Positions 1 through 9,679 are shown, numbered from the stretch's first letter. The stretch: 64,000 nucleotides of DNA from CALNYZ01 sp942490945 (GCA_942490945.1 CALNYZ010000018.1:682001-746000), one strand, 5' to 3'. A program made the numbers and translations. Notes: generated from the sequence alone by a model not told the origin.

Positions 1-1836
1 TGGCGTATTATTCGCGAAGCCACCATGGAAGTTGGACCACCGCTATTCTTTTCGTTATTGATTATTACCTTAAGTTTTTTACCGGTGTTCACGCTCGAGG
101 CACAGGAAGGGCGTCTGTTCAGTCCGTTGGCATTTACCAAAACCTATGCGATGGCAGCGGCAGCCGGTTTGTCTGTAACATTAGTGCCGGTGTTGATGGG
201 CTATTTTATTCGTGGTCATATCAAACCCGAGCACGAGAATCCGGTTAATCGTTTTCTGGTCAACGTCTACAAACCGTTTATTCATTTTGTGCTGGATAAA
301 CCACGCGTAGTATTGGCGATTGCGCTGGCGATTGTTGTAATCAGTATCTGGCCAATGATGAAAGTCGGTTCAGAATTTATGCCGGATTTGGATGAAGGTG
401 ATCTGATGTATATGCCAACCACCTTCCCCGGTGTATCGATCGGCAAGGCGCAGGAAATTTTACAGCAGACGGATAAACTGATTAAAACATTACCGGAAGT
501 GAAAAGCGTGTTCGGTAAAATCGGTCGCGCCGATACCGCGACCGATCCGGCACCACTGACGATGATTGAAACAACCATTCAATTTAAACCGCGTAGCGAA
601 TGGCGTGAAGGTATGACACCGGCAAAAATAAAACAGGAATTAAATGAATTGATTAAATTTCCCGGTTTAACCAATGCCTGGGTGATGCCGATTAAAACAC
701 GCATCGACATGCTGGCGACCGGAATTAAAACACCGGTCGGCATTAAAGTGTCGGGACCAGATCTGAATGTGATTCAGGAAATTGGCAAGGACATCGAGCA
801 GGCGGTGTTGTCTGTACCGGGTACTGTGTCGGCGTATTCAGAGCGAACTGCGGGTGGTCGCTACGTCACGGTAGATATCAATCGCCTGGCGGCGGCGCGG
901 CTGGGATTAAATATTTCCGATATTCAGGACGTGGTACGAACCGCTGTTGGCGGCATGCAGGTTGCGCAATCTATTGAAGGTCTGGAACGCTACCCGATCA
1001 ACATCCGTTATCCACGTGACGTACGTGATTCGGTGGAAAAACTGAAGTACCTGCCGATTGTCACGAGTACCGGTGCACGTATCCCGCTTGGCGAAGTGGC
1101 CGATATTCGTACCGAGATGGGCGCGGCCATGATTAAAAGCGAAAATGCGCGTCCGAATGGCTGGACTTTTGTTGATTTGGAAAGCGGCAGTGACCTGGGC
1201 TCCTATGTTGCACTGGCGCAAAAGACGGTCGCAGAAAAAGTTAAATTACCTGCCGGCTATTCAGTCAGTTGGTCAGGGCAATATGAATACATGGTGCGGG
1301 CGAAAGAACGTTTACAAATTGTTGTGCCACTGACACTGGTTATTATTGTGTTATTGCTGTATTTAAATTTCCGCAATGTCACCGAAGTGTTGATCATTAT
1401 GGGCACCTTACCACTCGCCCTGGTGGGTGGTTACTGGTTACTTTATATATTGGGCTATAACATATCCGTTGCGGTCGGTGTGGGCTTCATTGCGTTGGCC
1501 GGCGTTGCAGTCGAGATCGGCGTGGTGATGCTGGTGTACCTGAATCAGGCTTATCAACGGCATATCAGCGAACAAGGTCAGGGACATAAAGTTGGTTTGG
1601 CCGAGCTGAAACAAGCGGTGATTGAAGGCGCACTTATGCGTGTGCGACCGATCATGATGACGGTGGCAGCCATTATCGCCGGTTTATTACCAATCATGTT
1701 GGGTTCGGGGACCGGATCAGAGGTGATGCGCCGTATCGCCGCACCGATGGTGGGTGGCATGATCAGTGCGACTTTATTAACATTGGTTGTCTTACCTGCG
1801 GTATTTTATATCTGGAAACAGCGCAGTATTAAATAA
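1..1836 (+). CDS. cusA: CusA/CzcA-family heavy-metal efflux RND pump, 5' end outside window
   Basis: Inner-membrane proton-driven RND subunit of a tripartite metal efflux pump. The frame is open from base 1, and about 611 residues of a family that is usually near 1040 are present, so the N-terminal half lies upstream. Visible are a hydrophobic segment block near the start, the periplasmic porter part with DLDEGDLMYMP and a GRADTATDPAP stretch, then RIDMLATGIKTPVGIKVSG around 700-760, whose methionine matches the region holding the CusA metal-binding methionines, and a final four to five membrane segments. The motif favours Cu/Ag over Zn/Co, which is inference supported by the copper genes downstream (copA, copD-like). 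The cusB and cusC partners would lie upstream of the window. Confidence 0.9.
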   Translation, partial: WRIIREATMEVGPPLFFSLLIITLSFLPVFTLEAQEGRLFSPLAFTKTYAMAAAAGLSVTLVPVLMGYFIRGHIKPEHENPVNRFLVNVYKPFIHFVLDKPRVVLAIALAIVVISIWPMMKVGSEFMPDLDEGDLMYMPTTFPGVSIGKAQEILQQTDKLIKTLPEVKSVFGKIGRADTATDPAPLTMIETTIQFKPRSEWREGMTPAKIKQELNELIKFPGLTNAWVMPIKTRIDMLATGIKTPVGIKVSGPDLNVIQEIGKDIEQAVLSVPGTVSAYSERTAGGRYVTVDINRLAAARLGLNISDIQDVVRTAVGGMQVAQSIEGLERYPINIRYPRDVRDSVEKLKYLPIVTSTGARIPLGEVADIRTEMGAAMIKSENARPNGWTFVDLESGSDLGSYVALAQKTVAEKVKLPAGYSVSWSGQYEYMVRAKERLQIVVPLTLVIIVLLLYLNFRNVTEVLIIMGTLPLALVGGYWLLYILGYNISVAVGVGFIALAGVAVEIGVVMLVYLNQAYQRHISEQGQGHKVGLAELKQAVIEGALMRVRPIMMTVAAIIAGLLPIMLGSGTGSEVMRRIAAPMVGGMISATLLTLVVLPAVFYIWKQRSIK

Positions 1837-1876
1837 ATGTGTGAGTTAAAAATTATATGATTCAGGAGTAAGAATA

Positions 1877-2443
1877 ATGTGTAAACCCATATCGATCGCA
1901 GCTATCAGTATGCTGTTAAGTCTGAATGCCGTTTCTGTTGCAGCATCGAAGTCAGCGTCTGCACCTTATGCAGGACAACAGCAGCGTGAGATCAAGTCCT
2001 TATCGGCAAAGGAAATAGCAGACTTACAGGCAGGCAAGGGTATGGGTCTGGCAAAATCTGCTGAATTAAATCATTATCCGGGGCCCAGACATGTGCTGGA
2101 CTTGTCAGATAAGTTAAAGCTGTCAACCGATCAGGTACAGCAATCTCAGCAATTGTTTAATAAAATGCAACAACGTGCACAAGCTGTGGGGAAGAAGATC
2201 ATCGCTGCCGAAAAAAAACTGGATATGTTATTTGCGTCGGGCAAGGCAAGGGAAAAAACCTTGCACGCACAATTGCAATCGATTGCAAAATTGCAGGGTG
2301 AACTACGCTATACACACCTGACTGCACATCTTGGACAGCGCAATATATTAACCCCACAACAAGTTAAACTATATGATGAGTTACGCGGTTATAATAATCC
2401 GCATTCTGCGCAACATCATCATGGTGGCGATCATGCACATTAA
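1877..2443 (+). CDS. Periplasmic Spy/CpxP-like metal-stress protein with His-rich tail
   Basis: 188 residues with an N-terminal signal peptide (hydrophobic residues about 6-22, cleavage near VAA-SKS). The body is predicted mostly helical, with an LTPQQ-type motif near residue 155 and Q/K-rich amphipathic helices as in Spy, CpxP and ZraP chaperones. The last twelve residues are rich in histidine (HHHGGDHAH), a likely metal-binding tail. A clear Shine-Dalgarno (CAGGAG) precedes the ATG. It follows the RND pump gene by 40 bases and overlaps the cytochrome gene, so it is probably co-transcribed with both. Function as a copper-stress chaperone or metal sink is inferred from composition and context; overall family similarity is weak. 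Confidence 0.7.
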   Translation: MCKPISIAAISMLLSLNAVSVAASKSASAPYAGQQQREIKSLSAKEIADLQAGKGMGLAKSAELNHYPGPRHVLDLSDKLKLSTDQVQQSQQLFNKMQQRAQAVGKKIIAAEKKLDMLFASGKAREKTLHAQLQSIAKLQGELRYTHLTAHLGQRNILTPQQVKLYDELRGYNNPHSAQHHHGGDHAH

Positions 2444-2888
2444 ATATATCAGTCTTCTGATAATATCGCTGGTTACTGTTGTAGCCTGCTCCGATCAGAA
2501 TCGGGAAAAAAGCGTCAGTCAACTCAAGCATCGAAGTCTGTTTAATAGTGAAACACTGGTGCTGGGAAAAAATTTATATCAACAACATTGTGCAAGTTGT
2601 CATGGCGCAAATGCGGCCGGTGCGGTGAATTGGCGACAACGTGATGCACATGGCAAGTTTCCACCGCCACCATTAAATGGAACAGGACACACCTGGCATC
2701 ATCCAACCGCCATTCTAAAGGAGCTGATTCTGGACGGCACCGCAAAAACCGGCGGTAACATGCCGGCATGGCGTGGTAAACTGTCTGAACAGGAAGTTGA
2801 GGCCATATTGAGCTGGCTGCAAACGCTCTGGCCACAACAATCATATGATGCATGGCGTGAAGTGGAACGTCGCAGTTTGCAACCATAA
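2433..2888 (+). CDS. Cytochrome c lipoprotein, monohaem
   Basis: 151 residues. The start at 2433 is preferred over upstream ATGs because it opens directly into a lipoprotein signal (LVTVVAC, lipidated Cys19). The haem motif is C53-A-S-C56-H57 and the probable axial Met is M110 in GGNMPAW, the usual class I cytochrome c layout. The gene overlaps the upstream Spy-like gene by 11 bases, implying translational coupling. It is likely outer- or inner-membrane-anchored on the periplasmic side. Small cytochromes of this type often accompany copper-export genes, but the electron partner cannot be told from sequence. Confidence 0.8.
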   Translation: MHIKYISLLIISLVTVVACSDQNREKSVSQLKHRSLFNSETLVLGKNLYQQHCASCHGANAAGAVNWRQRDAHGKFPPPPLNGTGHTWHHPTAILKELILDGTAKTGGNMPAWRGKLSEQEVEAILSWLQTLWPQQSYDAWREVERRSLQP

Positions 2889-2927
2889 TGAATTGAAACC
2901 AGGATGAAATGAAAACAGGAGAACAGA

Positions 2928-3311
2928 ATGTACGGATTTTCGAAAACAGTAAATTACAGTTTTGATGAAGCCATATCAAAAGTCACAGAAGAGTTACAAA
3001 AGGAAGGCTTTGGCGTACTGACCGAAATCAATGTAAAAGCGGTGATGAAGAAAAAACTGGATGTCGATAAAAAGCCATACACTATTTTAGGCGCGTGTAA
3101 TCCGGTACTGGCGAATCAGGCAATAACTGCAGAACCGGATATTGGTTTGTTACTACCGTGTAATGTTGTGGTACGTGAAGAAGATGATGGCACGATTACC
3201 GTGGCGTTTATGGATCCGGCAGCAGTGTTGCAACTGGTAAACAAGCCAGGTATTGAAGAACTTGCACAGGAAGTTAAAACCAGACTGGAACGCGTACGCG
3301 ACAGCCTTTAG
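2928..3311 (+). CDS. DUF302 domain protein
   Basis: 127 residues covering a single DUF302 domain: an N-terminal strand (FSKTVNYSF) and helix, then the conserved GACNP-type turn (residues about 55-60), the LLLPCNVVVRE strand and an FMDP motif near residue 88. No signal peptide, so cytoplasmic. A strong GGAG ribosome site lies 7 bases before the ATG. DUF302 proteins commonly sit beside metal and sulfur redox genes, but the biochemical role is unknown. The 3' end overlaps the convergent HDOD gene by four bases. Confidence 0.85.
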   Translation: MYGFSKTVNYSFDEAISKVTEELQKEGFGVLTEINVKAVMKKKLDVDKKPYTILGACNPVLANQAITAEPDIGLLLPCNVVVREEDDGTITVAFMDPAAVLQLVNKPGIEELAQEVKTRLERVRDSL

Positions 3312-4156
3312 GCGGCTTGCTGGTGATACATGATCTGGAAAATATCCTGTAATTGCGGAACGACCTCTGTAATGACATCGTCGATTACGCTTTTATCCAG
3401 GTTGAGTATCTCCCAGACGTGATTATCAATGATGACATTGTCACCCTGCGCGTCACCAGGATTGATCATATGCGAAATTGCATTGGCAAGATGAACGATG
3501 GCTGTTTCGATCTGAAAACGCGAGGCCTGGGTTGGATAAGGATGCAGTTGTATCGGTTCAATAAATGATTCTGGCAAACGCCATTTTCGTGTAATGGCAG
3601 CGCCAACATCGCCGTGTGTGAAACCGAATACTGCACGCTCAAACTCTTCTATGGGTTGCTTGGTGGAGTGTGATAATTCGAGCAATTGACGTGATTTTTC
3701 TGGTGCAGCGACACACATAATAAGCCGGCCGATATCATGCAGCATTCCATTCGTAAAGAGTCGTTCACTGTGAGAAAGTTTGATACGGCTGGCAATGTTA
3801 CGGGCAGCGAGTGCACAACCGATACTGTGTTGCCAAAAATACTCAGGATTAAGCAGATCGTCCGGAATATTACGAAATTTGCTGACGACACAGGTGCTGA
3901 ATACCAGGTCGCGCAATTGTCGGACGCCGATGATTGTTATCGCCATCGGCACGGTATCGACTTCGGCTGGAAAGCCGTAAAACGGACTGTTTACAATTTT
4001 TAACAGGCGTGCGGTCAGTCCCGTGTCCTGACTGATTAGTTTGCCGATATCGGCTGCCGTACATGACGGATCATTCACCATATCATTCAGGCGCATGACA
4101 ATATCAGGTAGGGAGGTGAGTTCAACGTTGTTTGAAATGAGCGATTCTGCAGACAT
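3308..4156 (-). CDS. HDOD domain signalling protein
   Basis: 282 residues when started at 4156, where GAGG sits about 10 bases upstream; an ATG 48 bases earlier is in frame but lacks such a site. The HDOD domain spans about residues 8-205: opening LTSLPDIVMRLNDMV, a middle LLKIVNSPFYGFP, and a retained HD dipeptide in NGMLHDIGRL. The C-terminal 70 residues form a helical tail. HDOD proteins act as non-catalytic or degenerate relatives of HD-GYP phosphodiesterases in signalling and motility control. It runs against the copper genes and is probably independently expressed. Confidence 0.85.
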   Translation of the reverse strand: MSAESLISNNVELTSLPDIVMRLNDMVNDPSCTAADIGKLISQDTGLTARLLKIVNSPFYGFPAEVDTVPMAITIIGVRQLRDLVFSTCVVSKFRNIPDDLLNPEYFWQHSIGCALAARNIASRIKLSHSERLFTNGMLHDIGRLIMCVAAPEKSRQLLELSHSTKQPIEEFERAVFGFTHGDVGAAITRKWRLPESFIEPIQLHPYPTQASRFQIETAIVHLANAISHMINPGDAQGDNVIIDNHVWEILNLDKSVIDDVITEVVPQLQDIFQIMYHQQAA

Positions 4157-4261
4157 ATATTTTAAAGACCTCGTGTATGACCAGGAGACCCACACGACTC
4201 CCATGTCAGAATAAGCAATTTACTTGCCACTATAATCTACAGCATCTATACAGCACTCCGG

Positions 4262-4293
4262 TTGTGGTGCTAAAAACCACAGTTAGATTGTGG
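4262..4293 (+). promoter_or_regulatory. Alternating TGTGG/CCACA arms upstream of copA
   Basis: TTGTGG (4262-4267), CCACA (4277-4281) and TGTGG (4289-4293) are spaced so that the middle arm can pair with either outer arm, giving two mutually exclusive small hairpins about 95 bases before copA. I see no clear CueR-type dyad. Stems are only 5 bp and there is no T-run, so a regulatory role is speculative. Confidence 0.2.
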
Positions 4294-4385
4294 CAAAGAA
4301 GGTGTAACTTCGCAAATTCCAGCAGCGAACCGTAGTAAAATAGGTAAATATTAGTAACTATATGTTAAATAAGGCGATTTAAATT

Positions 4386-6602
4386 ATGAAATCAGTTTAC
4401 CGATTGAGTATATCGGGTATGCGTTGCGCGGGCTGTGTTGCAAGCGTGGAATCCGCATTAAAAAGTGTGAATGGCGTCACAAAAGTTGATGTTAATTTCG
4501 CTGATCACACCGCCCAGGTAGAAGGAAAGGTGCAATCATCATCGTTGGTCGAGGCAGTCAGTAAAGCCGGTTATGAGGCAAGTTTGCTTGAAGATGATGA
4601 AGAAGGTGACTCGACAAGCCTGGCCGAGCAACAGGAGCAGGCACGTCAAAATCTGGTAAGGCAAACTATTGCATCGGCAATAGTCGGTATTCCCTTGCTT
4701 ACACTGGGGATGCTGAATTTTTTACCCAGTCTGGATAAGGCATCAGGACGAACAGTCTGGCTGCTTATTGGTGCTGTGTGTTTATTGGTTCTCTATGTCA
4801 GCGGCAAGCATTTTTTTATCGGCGCAGCAAAAGCACTAAAAGCCGGGCATGCCACGATGGACACCTTGATTGCCATTGGTACCGGTACCGCCTGGCTCTA
4901 TTCCATGGTGATTGTGTTGTGGCCGCAAATCGTGCCAACTGGATCGCGGCATGTATACTTTGAAGCAGCCGTGATTATTATTGCCTTCGTTAATTTCGGT
5001 TCGTTACTGGAAATGCGTGCGCGCAAGAAAACCTCAGCGGCACTGAATAAACTCATCAATTTACAACCCAGGACGGCTACCGTTATTCGTGATGGCAAGG
5101 AACAAACTGTGGCTATCAATACAATAGGTCTGGATGAGACGGTACGGGTACGCCCAGGTGAAAAAATACCGGTCGATGGTACCATCATTGATGGTGAGTC
5201 AAATATTGATGAATCGATGCTAACCGGTGAACCCATGCCGGTAGCGAAATCAGTCGGCGCCGAGGTGGTGGCAGGCACCCTGAATCAAAATGGCAGTTTC
5301 CTGTTTCAGGCGAAGAAAATTGGCAAAGCGACAATGCTGGCTCAAATAATCAGGCTGGTACGCAAGGCACAATCCAGTAAACCGGAAATTGGTCGAATCG
5401 TTGACAAGGTGGCTGGCGTATTCGTGCCTGTGATCATCAGTATTGCGGTGAGTGCTTTCATCGTGTGGTTTGTTTTTGCTGGTGCGGGAGCATTAAATTA
5501 TGCCGTGATCAGCGCGGTGACTGTTTTGGTCATTGCCTGTCCCTGCGCGCTGGGTCTGGCGACACCGATTTCAATCATGCTTGGCATTGGAAAATCGGCC
5601 GAAGCAGGGATTTTGATCCGAAACGGTGATGCCTTGCAGCGCATGAGTCAGATTACTGCAATTGTACTGGATAAAACCGGCACCATTACAGAAGGCAAAC
5701 CTGTTGTACATCGAGTGATTGCCATTGACGAAAATTCAGAAGACGCGGTGTTACAAATCGCTGCGAGTGTTGAAATGGCCTCCGAACATCCTATTGCCAG
5801 CGCACTGGTAAATGAAGCCCGTTCTCGTGATATTGATTTATTCCTGATGGAAGACTTTGAGGCGGCCACCGGTCAGGGTGTGATTGCAACGATTGAAGAC
5901 AAGCGTGTATATGTTGGTAACGAAAAATTTATGCAGTCACAATCGGTCAACATGGAATACAAGTTTACTGATTTTAACCCGGCGGCCACACGAGTTTATG
6001 TCGCGCGTGACATGGTGTTGCTTGGTATTATTGAAGTTGCTGATCCGGTACGTAATGAAAGCAGGCAGGCGATCGAAATATTTAAAAGAAACAGGTTAAA
6101 AGTCATCATGTTAACAGGTGATATCCAGTCAACAGCTGATGCGATTGCGGAACAAGTCGGAATAGATGATGTCATAGCAGGGGTTATGCCACAGGATAAA
6201 GATAAAAAAATAGCCGAACTGCAGGCGCAGGGTGAGATTGTTGCCATGGTAGGTGATGGAATAAACGACGCACCTGCACTGGCACGTGCAGATGTAGGTA
6301 TTGCCATCAGTTCGGGAACCGATATTGCAATTGAAACAGCCGATATAACCCTGATGCGCAACTCATTGCTCAGCGTGGTCGATGCAATATACGTTTCAGC
6401 TGCTACCATGCGTAACATCAAGCAAAATTTGTTCGGTGCGTTTGTCTATAACAGTCTGGGCGTACCGGTTGCGGCCGGTGTTCTGTATCCCTTCTTTGGC
6501 ATTTTATTAAACCCCATGATTGCCGGCGCAGCAATGGCATTGTCATCTGTGACTGTGGTGTCTAATGCAAACCGCCTGCGATCATTAAAATTCGAAAGAT
6601 AG
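4386..6602 (+). CDS. copA: Copper-exporting P1B-type ATPase CopA
   Basis: 738 residues. It pumps Cu(I) out of the cytoplasm using ATP. One N-terminal heavy-metal-associated domain carries the C14-x-x-C17 pair (GMRCAGC). The transmembrane copper site is C385-P-C387, the phosphorylated aspartate is D429 in DKTGT, the SEHP nucleotide-binding motif follows near residue 465, and GDGINDAP begins at G623. All catalytic motifs are intact and length is normal for a one-HMA CopA. It stands four to five bases before the TerB/DnaJ gene, probably one transcript. It complements the CusA-type pump, moving copper to the periplasm from which the RND system expels it. Confidence 0.95.
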   Translation: MKSVYRLSISGMRCAGCVASVESALKSVNGVTKVDVNFADHTAQVEGKVQSSSLVEAVSKAGYEASLLEDDEEGDSTSLAEQQEQARQNLVRQTIASAIVGIPLLTLGMLNFLPSLDKASGRTVWLLIGAVCLLVLYVSGKHFFIGAAKALKAGHATMDTLIAIGTGTAWLYSMVIVLWPQIVPTGSRHVYFEAAVIIIAFVNFGSLLEMRARKKTSAALNKLINLQPRTATVIRDGKEQTVAINTIGLDETVRVRPGEKIPVDGTIIDGESNIDESMLTGEPMPVAKSVGAEVVAGTLNQNGSFLFQAKKIGKATMLAQIIRLVRKAQSSKPEIGRIVDKVAGVFVPVIISIAVSAFIVWFVFAGAGALNYAVISAVTVLVIACPCALGLATPISIMLGIGKSAEAGILIRNGDALQRMSQITAIVLDKTGTITEGKPVVHRVIAIDENSEDAVLQIAASVEMASEHPIASALVNEARSRDIDLFLMEDFEAATGQGVIATIEDKRVYVGNEKFMQSQSVNMEYKFTDFNPAATRVYVARDMVLLGIIEVADPVRNESRQAIEIFKRNRLKVIMLTGDIQSTADAIAEQVGIDDVIAGVMPQDKDKKIAELQAQGEIVAMVGDGINDAPALARADVGIAISSGTDIAIETADITLMRNSLLSVVDAIYVSAATMRNIKQNLFGAFVYNSLGVPVAAGVLYPFFGILLNPMIAGAAMALSSVTVVSNANRLRSLKFER

Positions 6603-6606
6603 ATGT

Positions 6607-7443
6607 ATGAATATATTCGGTAAGATAGTTGGTGCAATTTTCGGCTTTATGCTGGGTAATGTGTTTGGTGCGATCATTGGCGTGATCATTGGCCATATGT
6701 TTGACAGGGGGCTGACGGCACGACTGCTTGATGATTACGCAACATTCAATAACCAACACGAAGTGCAGGACATTTTTTTCCGCTCGCTGTTTTCTGTGCT
6801 GGGTTATATTGCCAAAGCTGATGGCCGTGTTAGCGAAGACGAAATTGCCCTGGCGCGTGCAATCATGCGCGACATGTCGCTGGATGAAACCCGCAAACAG
6901 ACAGCAATCAATCTGTTTAATCAGGGCAAACAACCCGATTTTGATCTGGAAGGTACGCTGACGACTTTCAAGCGAGCCTGCAGGTTGCGTAACAATCTGC
7001 TACGCATGTTCCTTGAAGTTCTGATTCACGCCGCCTTTGCTGATGGCGTGATGCACCCGAAAGAACAAAAGGCACTGCAACATATCAGTATGCGACTGGG
7101 GTTTTCACTGCAACAATACGCACAACTGGAAGCAATGGTCCAGGCTCAGCGCAGTTTTCATCAGGGAGGATTTCATACAGGAGACGACAGGCAGTATGGT
7201 TCACAGCGAGGATATTCGACATCGCATGTCGATAAACTGGCTGCGGCATATCAGGTGTTGGGCGTGAGTGAATCAGCCAGTGATAGCGAGGTCAAGAAAG
7301 CCTATCGAAGATTGCTAAATCAACATCATCCGGACAAGCTGGTCGCCAAAGGTTTGCCGGAAGACATGATCAAACTGGCAAATGAAAAAACCCATGAGAT
7401 TACTGCTGCATACGATGTTATTAAAAATGCACGCGGAATGTAA
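6607..7443 (+). CDS. djlA: TerB/DnaJ membrane co-chaperone (DjlA-like)
   Basis: 278 residues. An N-terminal glycine-rich membrane segment (about residues 1-32) is followed by a TerB-type helical domain with two acidic AxADGxxxxxE repeats (about 65-85 and 135-150), a Gln/Gly-rich linker, and a C-terminal J domain with the H241-P-D243 motif needed to stimulate DnaK ATPase. This order matches E. coli DjlA. It is adjacent to copA with only a few bases between. An ATG four bases upstream (6603) is out of frame. Its client in this strain is unknown. Confidence 0.88.
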   Translation: MNIFGKIVGAIFGFMLGNVFGAIIGVIIGHMFDRGLTARLLDDYATFNNQHEVQDIFFRSLFSVLGYIAKADGRVSEDEIALARAIMRDMSLDETRKQTAINLFNQGKQPDFDLEGTLTTFKRACRLRNNLLRMFLEVLIHAAFADGVMHPKEQKALQHISMRLGFSLQQYAQLEAMVQAQRSFHQGGFHTGDDRQYGSQRGYSTSHVDKLAAAYQVLGVSESASDSEVKKAYRRLLNQHHPDKLVAKGLPEDMIKLANEKTHEITAAYDVIKNARGM

Positions 7444-7485
7444 TCAACAAGCTTATTCAAAATGAGAAATATTAAACGCTCGTAG

Positions 7486-7968
7486 TCAATTAACAAAAAA
7501 TGGCCCGATACTGGCAATGATAATAGTCAGCAAGCCAAGTGTCAGATTAATCCCAATCAGCTTGCGAATCTGATTCAGGCTACTGGCACCGGATGGCCAG
7601 TCTTCGGTGATGACCGCAGTTTTAATACGTTTGAAAGGTGCAAAAAATACATGCATAAAAATCAGCATCATGATAATCGCAATACCCTGCATCACATGAA
7701 CATAAATCGGTGCATTGGCGAAACCACCGTAGGTATTGAAAATCATGCCATAGCCGGTTGCCAATAAAGTAATTATTGTTAACCACACGAAGGGAAAGAA
7801 TTTGCTGAAAACACCCGCCCACAGTGTGAGTCGCTGTGGTGGTTCAAATTGTGCAGCGGCGACCGGGCGTAAACAAACATACGCGAAAAACATTCCACCC
7901 ACCCAGATGACAGCTGAGAGCAGATGCAAGGTTAACATTAAACCTGAATTAAGACTGGAAAGAGCCAT
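7486..7968 (-). CDS. CopD-like four-helix membrane protein
   Basis: 160 residues with four hydrophobic segments (about 10-30, 50-72, 82-105 and 135-157) and conserved histidines in LHLLSAVIWVGGMFF and VHVMQG, the layout of the CopD/YebZ family and of related small membrane proteins that may bind haem or copper. AAGGA sits 8 bases before the ATG. Its place between a copper ATPase operon and the hydrolase suggests a role in copper balance, but no family member of this short type has a firmly assigned function. Confidence 0.7.
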   Translation of the reverse strand: MALSSLNSGLMLTLHLLSAVIWVGGMFFAYVCLRPVAAAQFEPPQRLTLWAGVFSKFFPFVWLTIITLLATGYGMIFNTYGGFANAPIYVHVMQGIAIIMMLIFMHVFFAPFKRIKTAVITEDWPSGASSLNQIRKLIGINLTLGLLTIIIASIGPFFVN

Positions 7969-7979
7969 TATGGTGTTCC

Positions 7980-8801
7980 TTATTTTTTTGAGCGAATTTC
8001 GATTCCGGGCGCATTATAAGTCAGCCAGCTATAAACTGTTTTAACCAATACTTCATTCATGCCAACGAAAAAATGATTGGCGCCGGCAATTTCTTTTTGT
8101 TGATATTTCTTGTTTGCACGTCCGGATTTTGCGGCGCGTTGCTCGGCAAACCGGGTCACGGGTTCAAGATCCTGGCTGCCATATAAATCCAGTACCGGAA
8201 TAGTAGTGATTTTTGCCAGGCTGGTTACGCTATCGAGTCGTGGATCCAGATCACTTTGCCCCAGTCCGATGACGACGAAGGCACGGATAGCGGCATCCGG
8301 CTTGCTGCTCATATAGAGTGTACCCATTGATGCGCCCAGACTATGGCTGACAAGCACAATATTTTTAAAGTTTTTGTCTTTCAGAAATTTAACCGCCGCA
8401 TCAATGCGCGGCGAAACCTCATCAAGCAGGGGAATATAATCTTTTAAGGTGGCTTCATTTTTTAATATGGGCATCTGGATGGAAAGCGTCGTCCAGCCTC
8501 TTTCGGGTAATTCTGTACGTAGCGGAAAAATAACGTCGGGCCAGTTCGGGTGTACGCCAATGCCGTGCAAAATGATAGCGGCACCTTGTACTTTGGGCGT
8601 TGCTGCCTTGGCGTAGAGTCCCAAAAACTCACCTTTTGTATCTTTCAGCCTGACCGCATCACCGACCATCAGACTGTCGACGATTTGGCTGGACCAGCGT
8701 TTTTCTTTTTCAAGATCCGACGCATGGCTGACGCTGGTAAAAAAGAATCCGGCTAAACTTATTAAAAACAGATACTTGGCTTGTTGCAGCAGGGCTTGCA
8801 T
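7980..8801 (-). CDS. Exported alpha/beta hydrolase, DUF3530-like
   Basis: 273 residues when started at 8801, where GGAGG precedes the ATG and a signal peptide (residues about 8-28, ending SHAS) begins; a longer frame upstream has no such site. The sequence shows ILHGIGVHPNWPDVI early, a nucleophile elbow SHSLGA, DLYGSQD for the likely acid and a late GANHFF for the histidine, the layout of DUF3530 hydrolases. Probable periplasmic esterase-like protein; substrate unknown. It lies 11 bases upstream of the CopD-like gene on the same strand, so the two may be one unit. Confidence 0.75.
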   Translation of the reverse strand: MQALLQQAKYLFLISLAGFFFTSVSHASDLEKEKRWSSQIVDSLMVGDAVRLKDTKGEFLGLYAKAATPKVQGAAIILHGIGVHPNWPDVIFPLRTELPERGWTTLSIQMPILKNEATLKDYIPLLDEVSPRIDAAVKFLKDKNFKNIVLVSHSLGASMGTLYMSSKPDAAIRAFVVIGLGQSDLDPRLDSVTSLAKITTIPVLDLYGSQDLEPVTRFAEQRAAKSGRANKKYQQKEIAGANHFFVGMNEVLVKTVYSWLTYNAPGIEIRSKK

Positions 8802-8992
8802 AATTGTGCCTCCATTCTGGCTTGCTATATATAAAGAATAACAGTTGTCAGAGACAAGATAAATTGGCGTTTTAATTATATCCGCACTGAAATCCGGGCT
8901 GAAAAATCGCGTCTGATCAGGTAAAGTGTGCCATTCATTTTGCAGGTGGTTGTCATTTAACCGTTTACTAACCCATAACATGAGGCTGAGCC

Positions 8993-9679
8993 ATGGCAGA
9001 TTATATGATTGCCCCTTCGATTTTATCCGCGGACTTTGCGCGTCTGGGAGAAGAAGTCGATAACGTTTTAAAATCCGGTGCCGATATTGTGCACTTTGAT
9101 GTAATGGATAACCATTACGTTCCGAACCTGACCATTGGTCCGTTGGTATGCGAAGCCTTGCGTAAACACGGTGTAACCGCGCCGATTGACGTTCACCTGA
9201 TGGTCAAGCCGGTTGATCGTATTGTGCCTGATTTTGCCAAAGCTGGTGCAACCTATATTACTTTTCATCCGGAAGCCTCTGACCATATCGATCGTACTTT
9301 ACAGTTGATTCATGGAGAAGGCTGCAAAGCCGGACTGGTATTTAATCCGGCCACCTCGCTGGATTACTTGCGTTATGTGATCGACAAGATTGATATGGTG
9401 TTGTTGATGTCCGTAAACCCGGGTTTTGGCGGTCAAAGCTTTATACCGACTGCTCTGGACAAATTACGCGAAGCGCGCAAGATTATCGACGCAAGTGGTC
9501 GTGATATTCGCCTTGAAATCGATGGTGGTGTGAAAGTCGATAATATTGCCGAGATTGCCGCAGCGGGTGCTGACACCTTTGTATCCGGTTCCGGAATTTT
9601 CGGTGGTGCGAACAAAGCCGACCCCAATGTGTATGATTCTATCGTCAAGAAAATGCGCGATGAACTGGCGAAAGCCTAG
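8993..9679 (+). CDS. rpe: Ribulose-phosphate 3-epimerase
   Basis: 228 residues, a full-length TIM barrel. It interconverts ribulose 5-phosphate and xylulose 5-phosphate in the pentose phosphate pathway. The start APSILSADFARLGEE, the metal-site strand VHFDVMDNHYVPN, the HLMV strand, the MSVNPGFGGQ phosphate loop and the catalytic IDGGV strand are all present. It is followed by gph, the common rpe-gph-trpE neighbourhood of many proteobacteria. Confidence 0.97.
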   Translation: MADYMIAPSILSADFARLGEEVDNVLKSGADIVHFDVMDNHYVPNLTIGPLVCEALRKHGVTAPIDVHLMVKPVDRIVPDFAKAGATYITFHPEASDHIDRTLQLIHGEGCKAGLVFNPATSLDYLRYVIDKIDMVLLMSVNPGFGGQSFIPTALDKLREARKIIDASGRDIRLEIDGGVKVDNIAEIAAAGADTFVSGSGIFGGANKADPNVYDSIVKKMRDELAKA

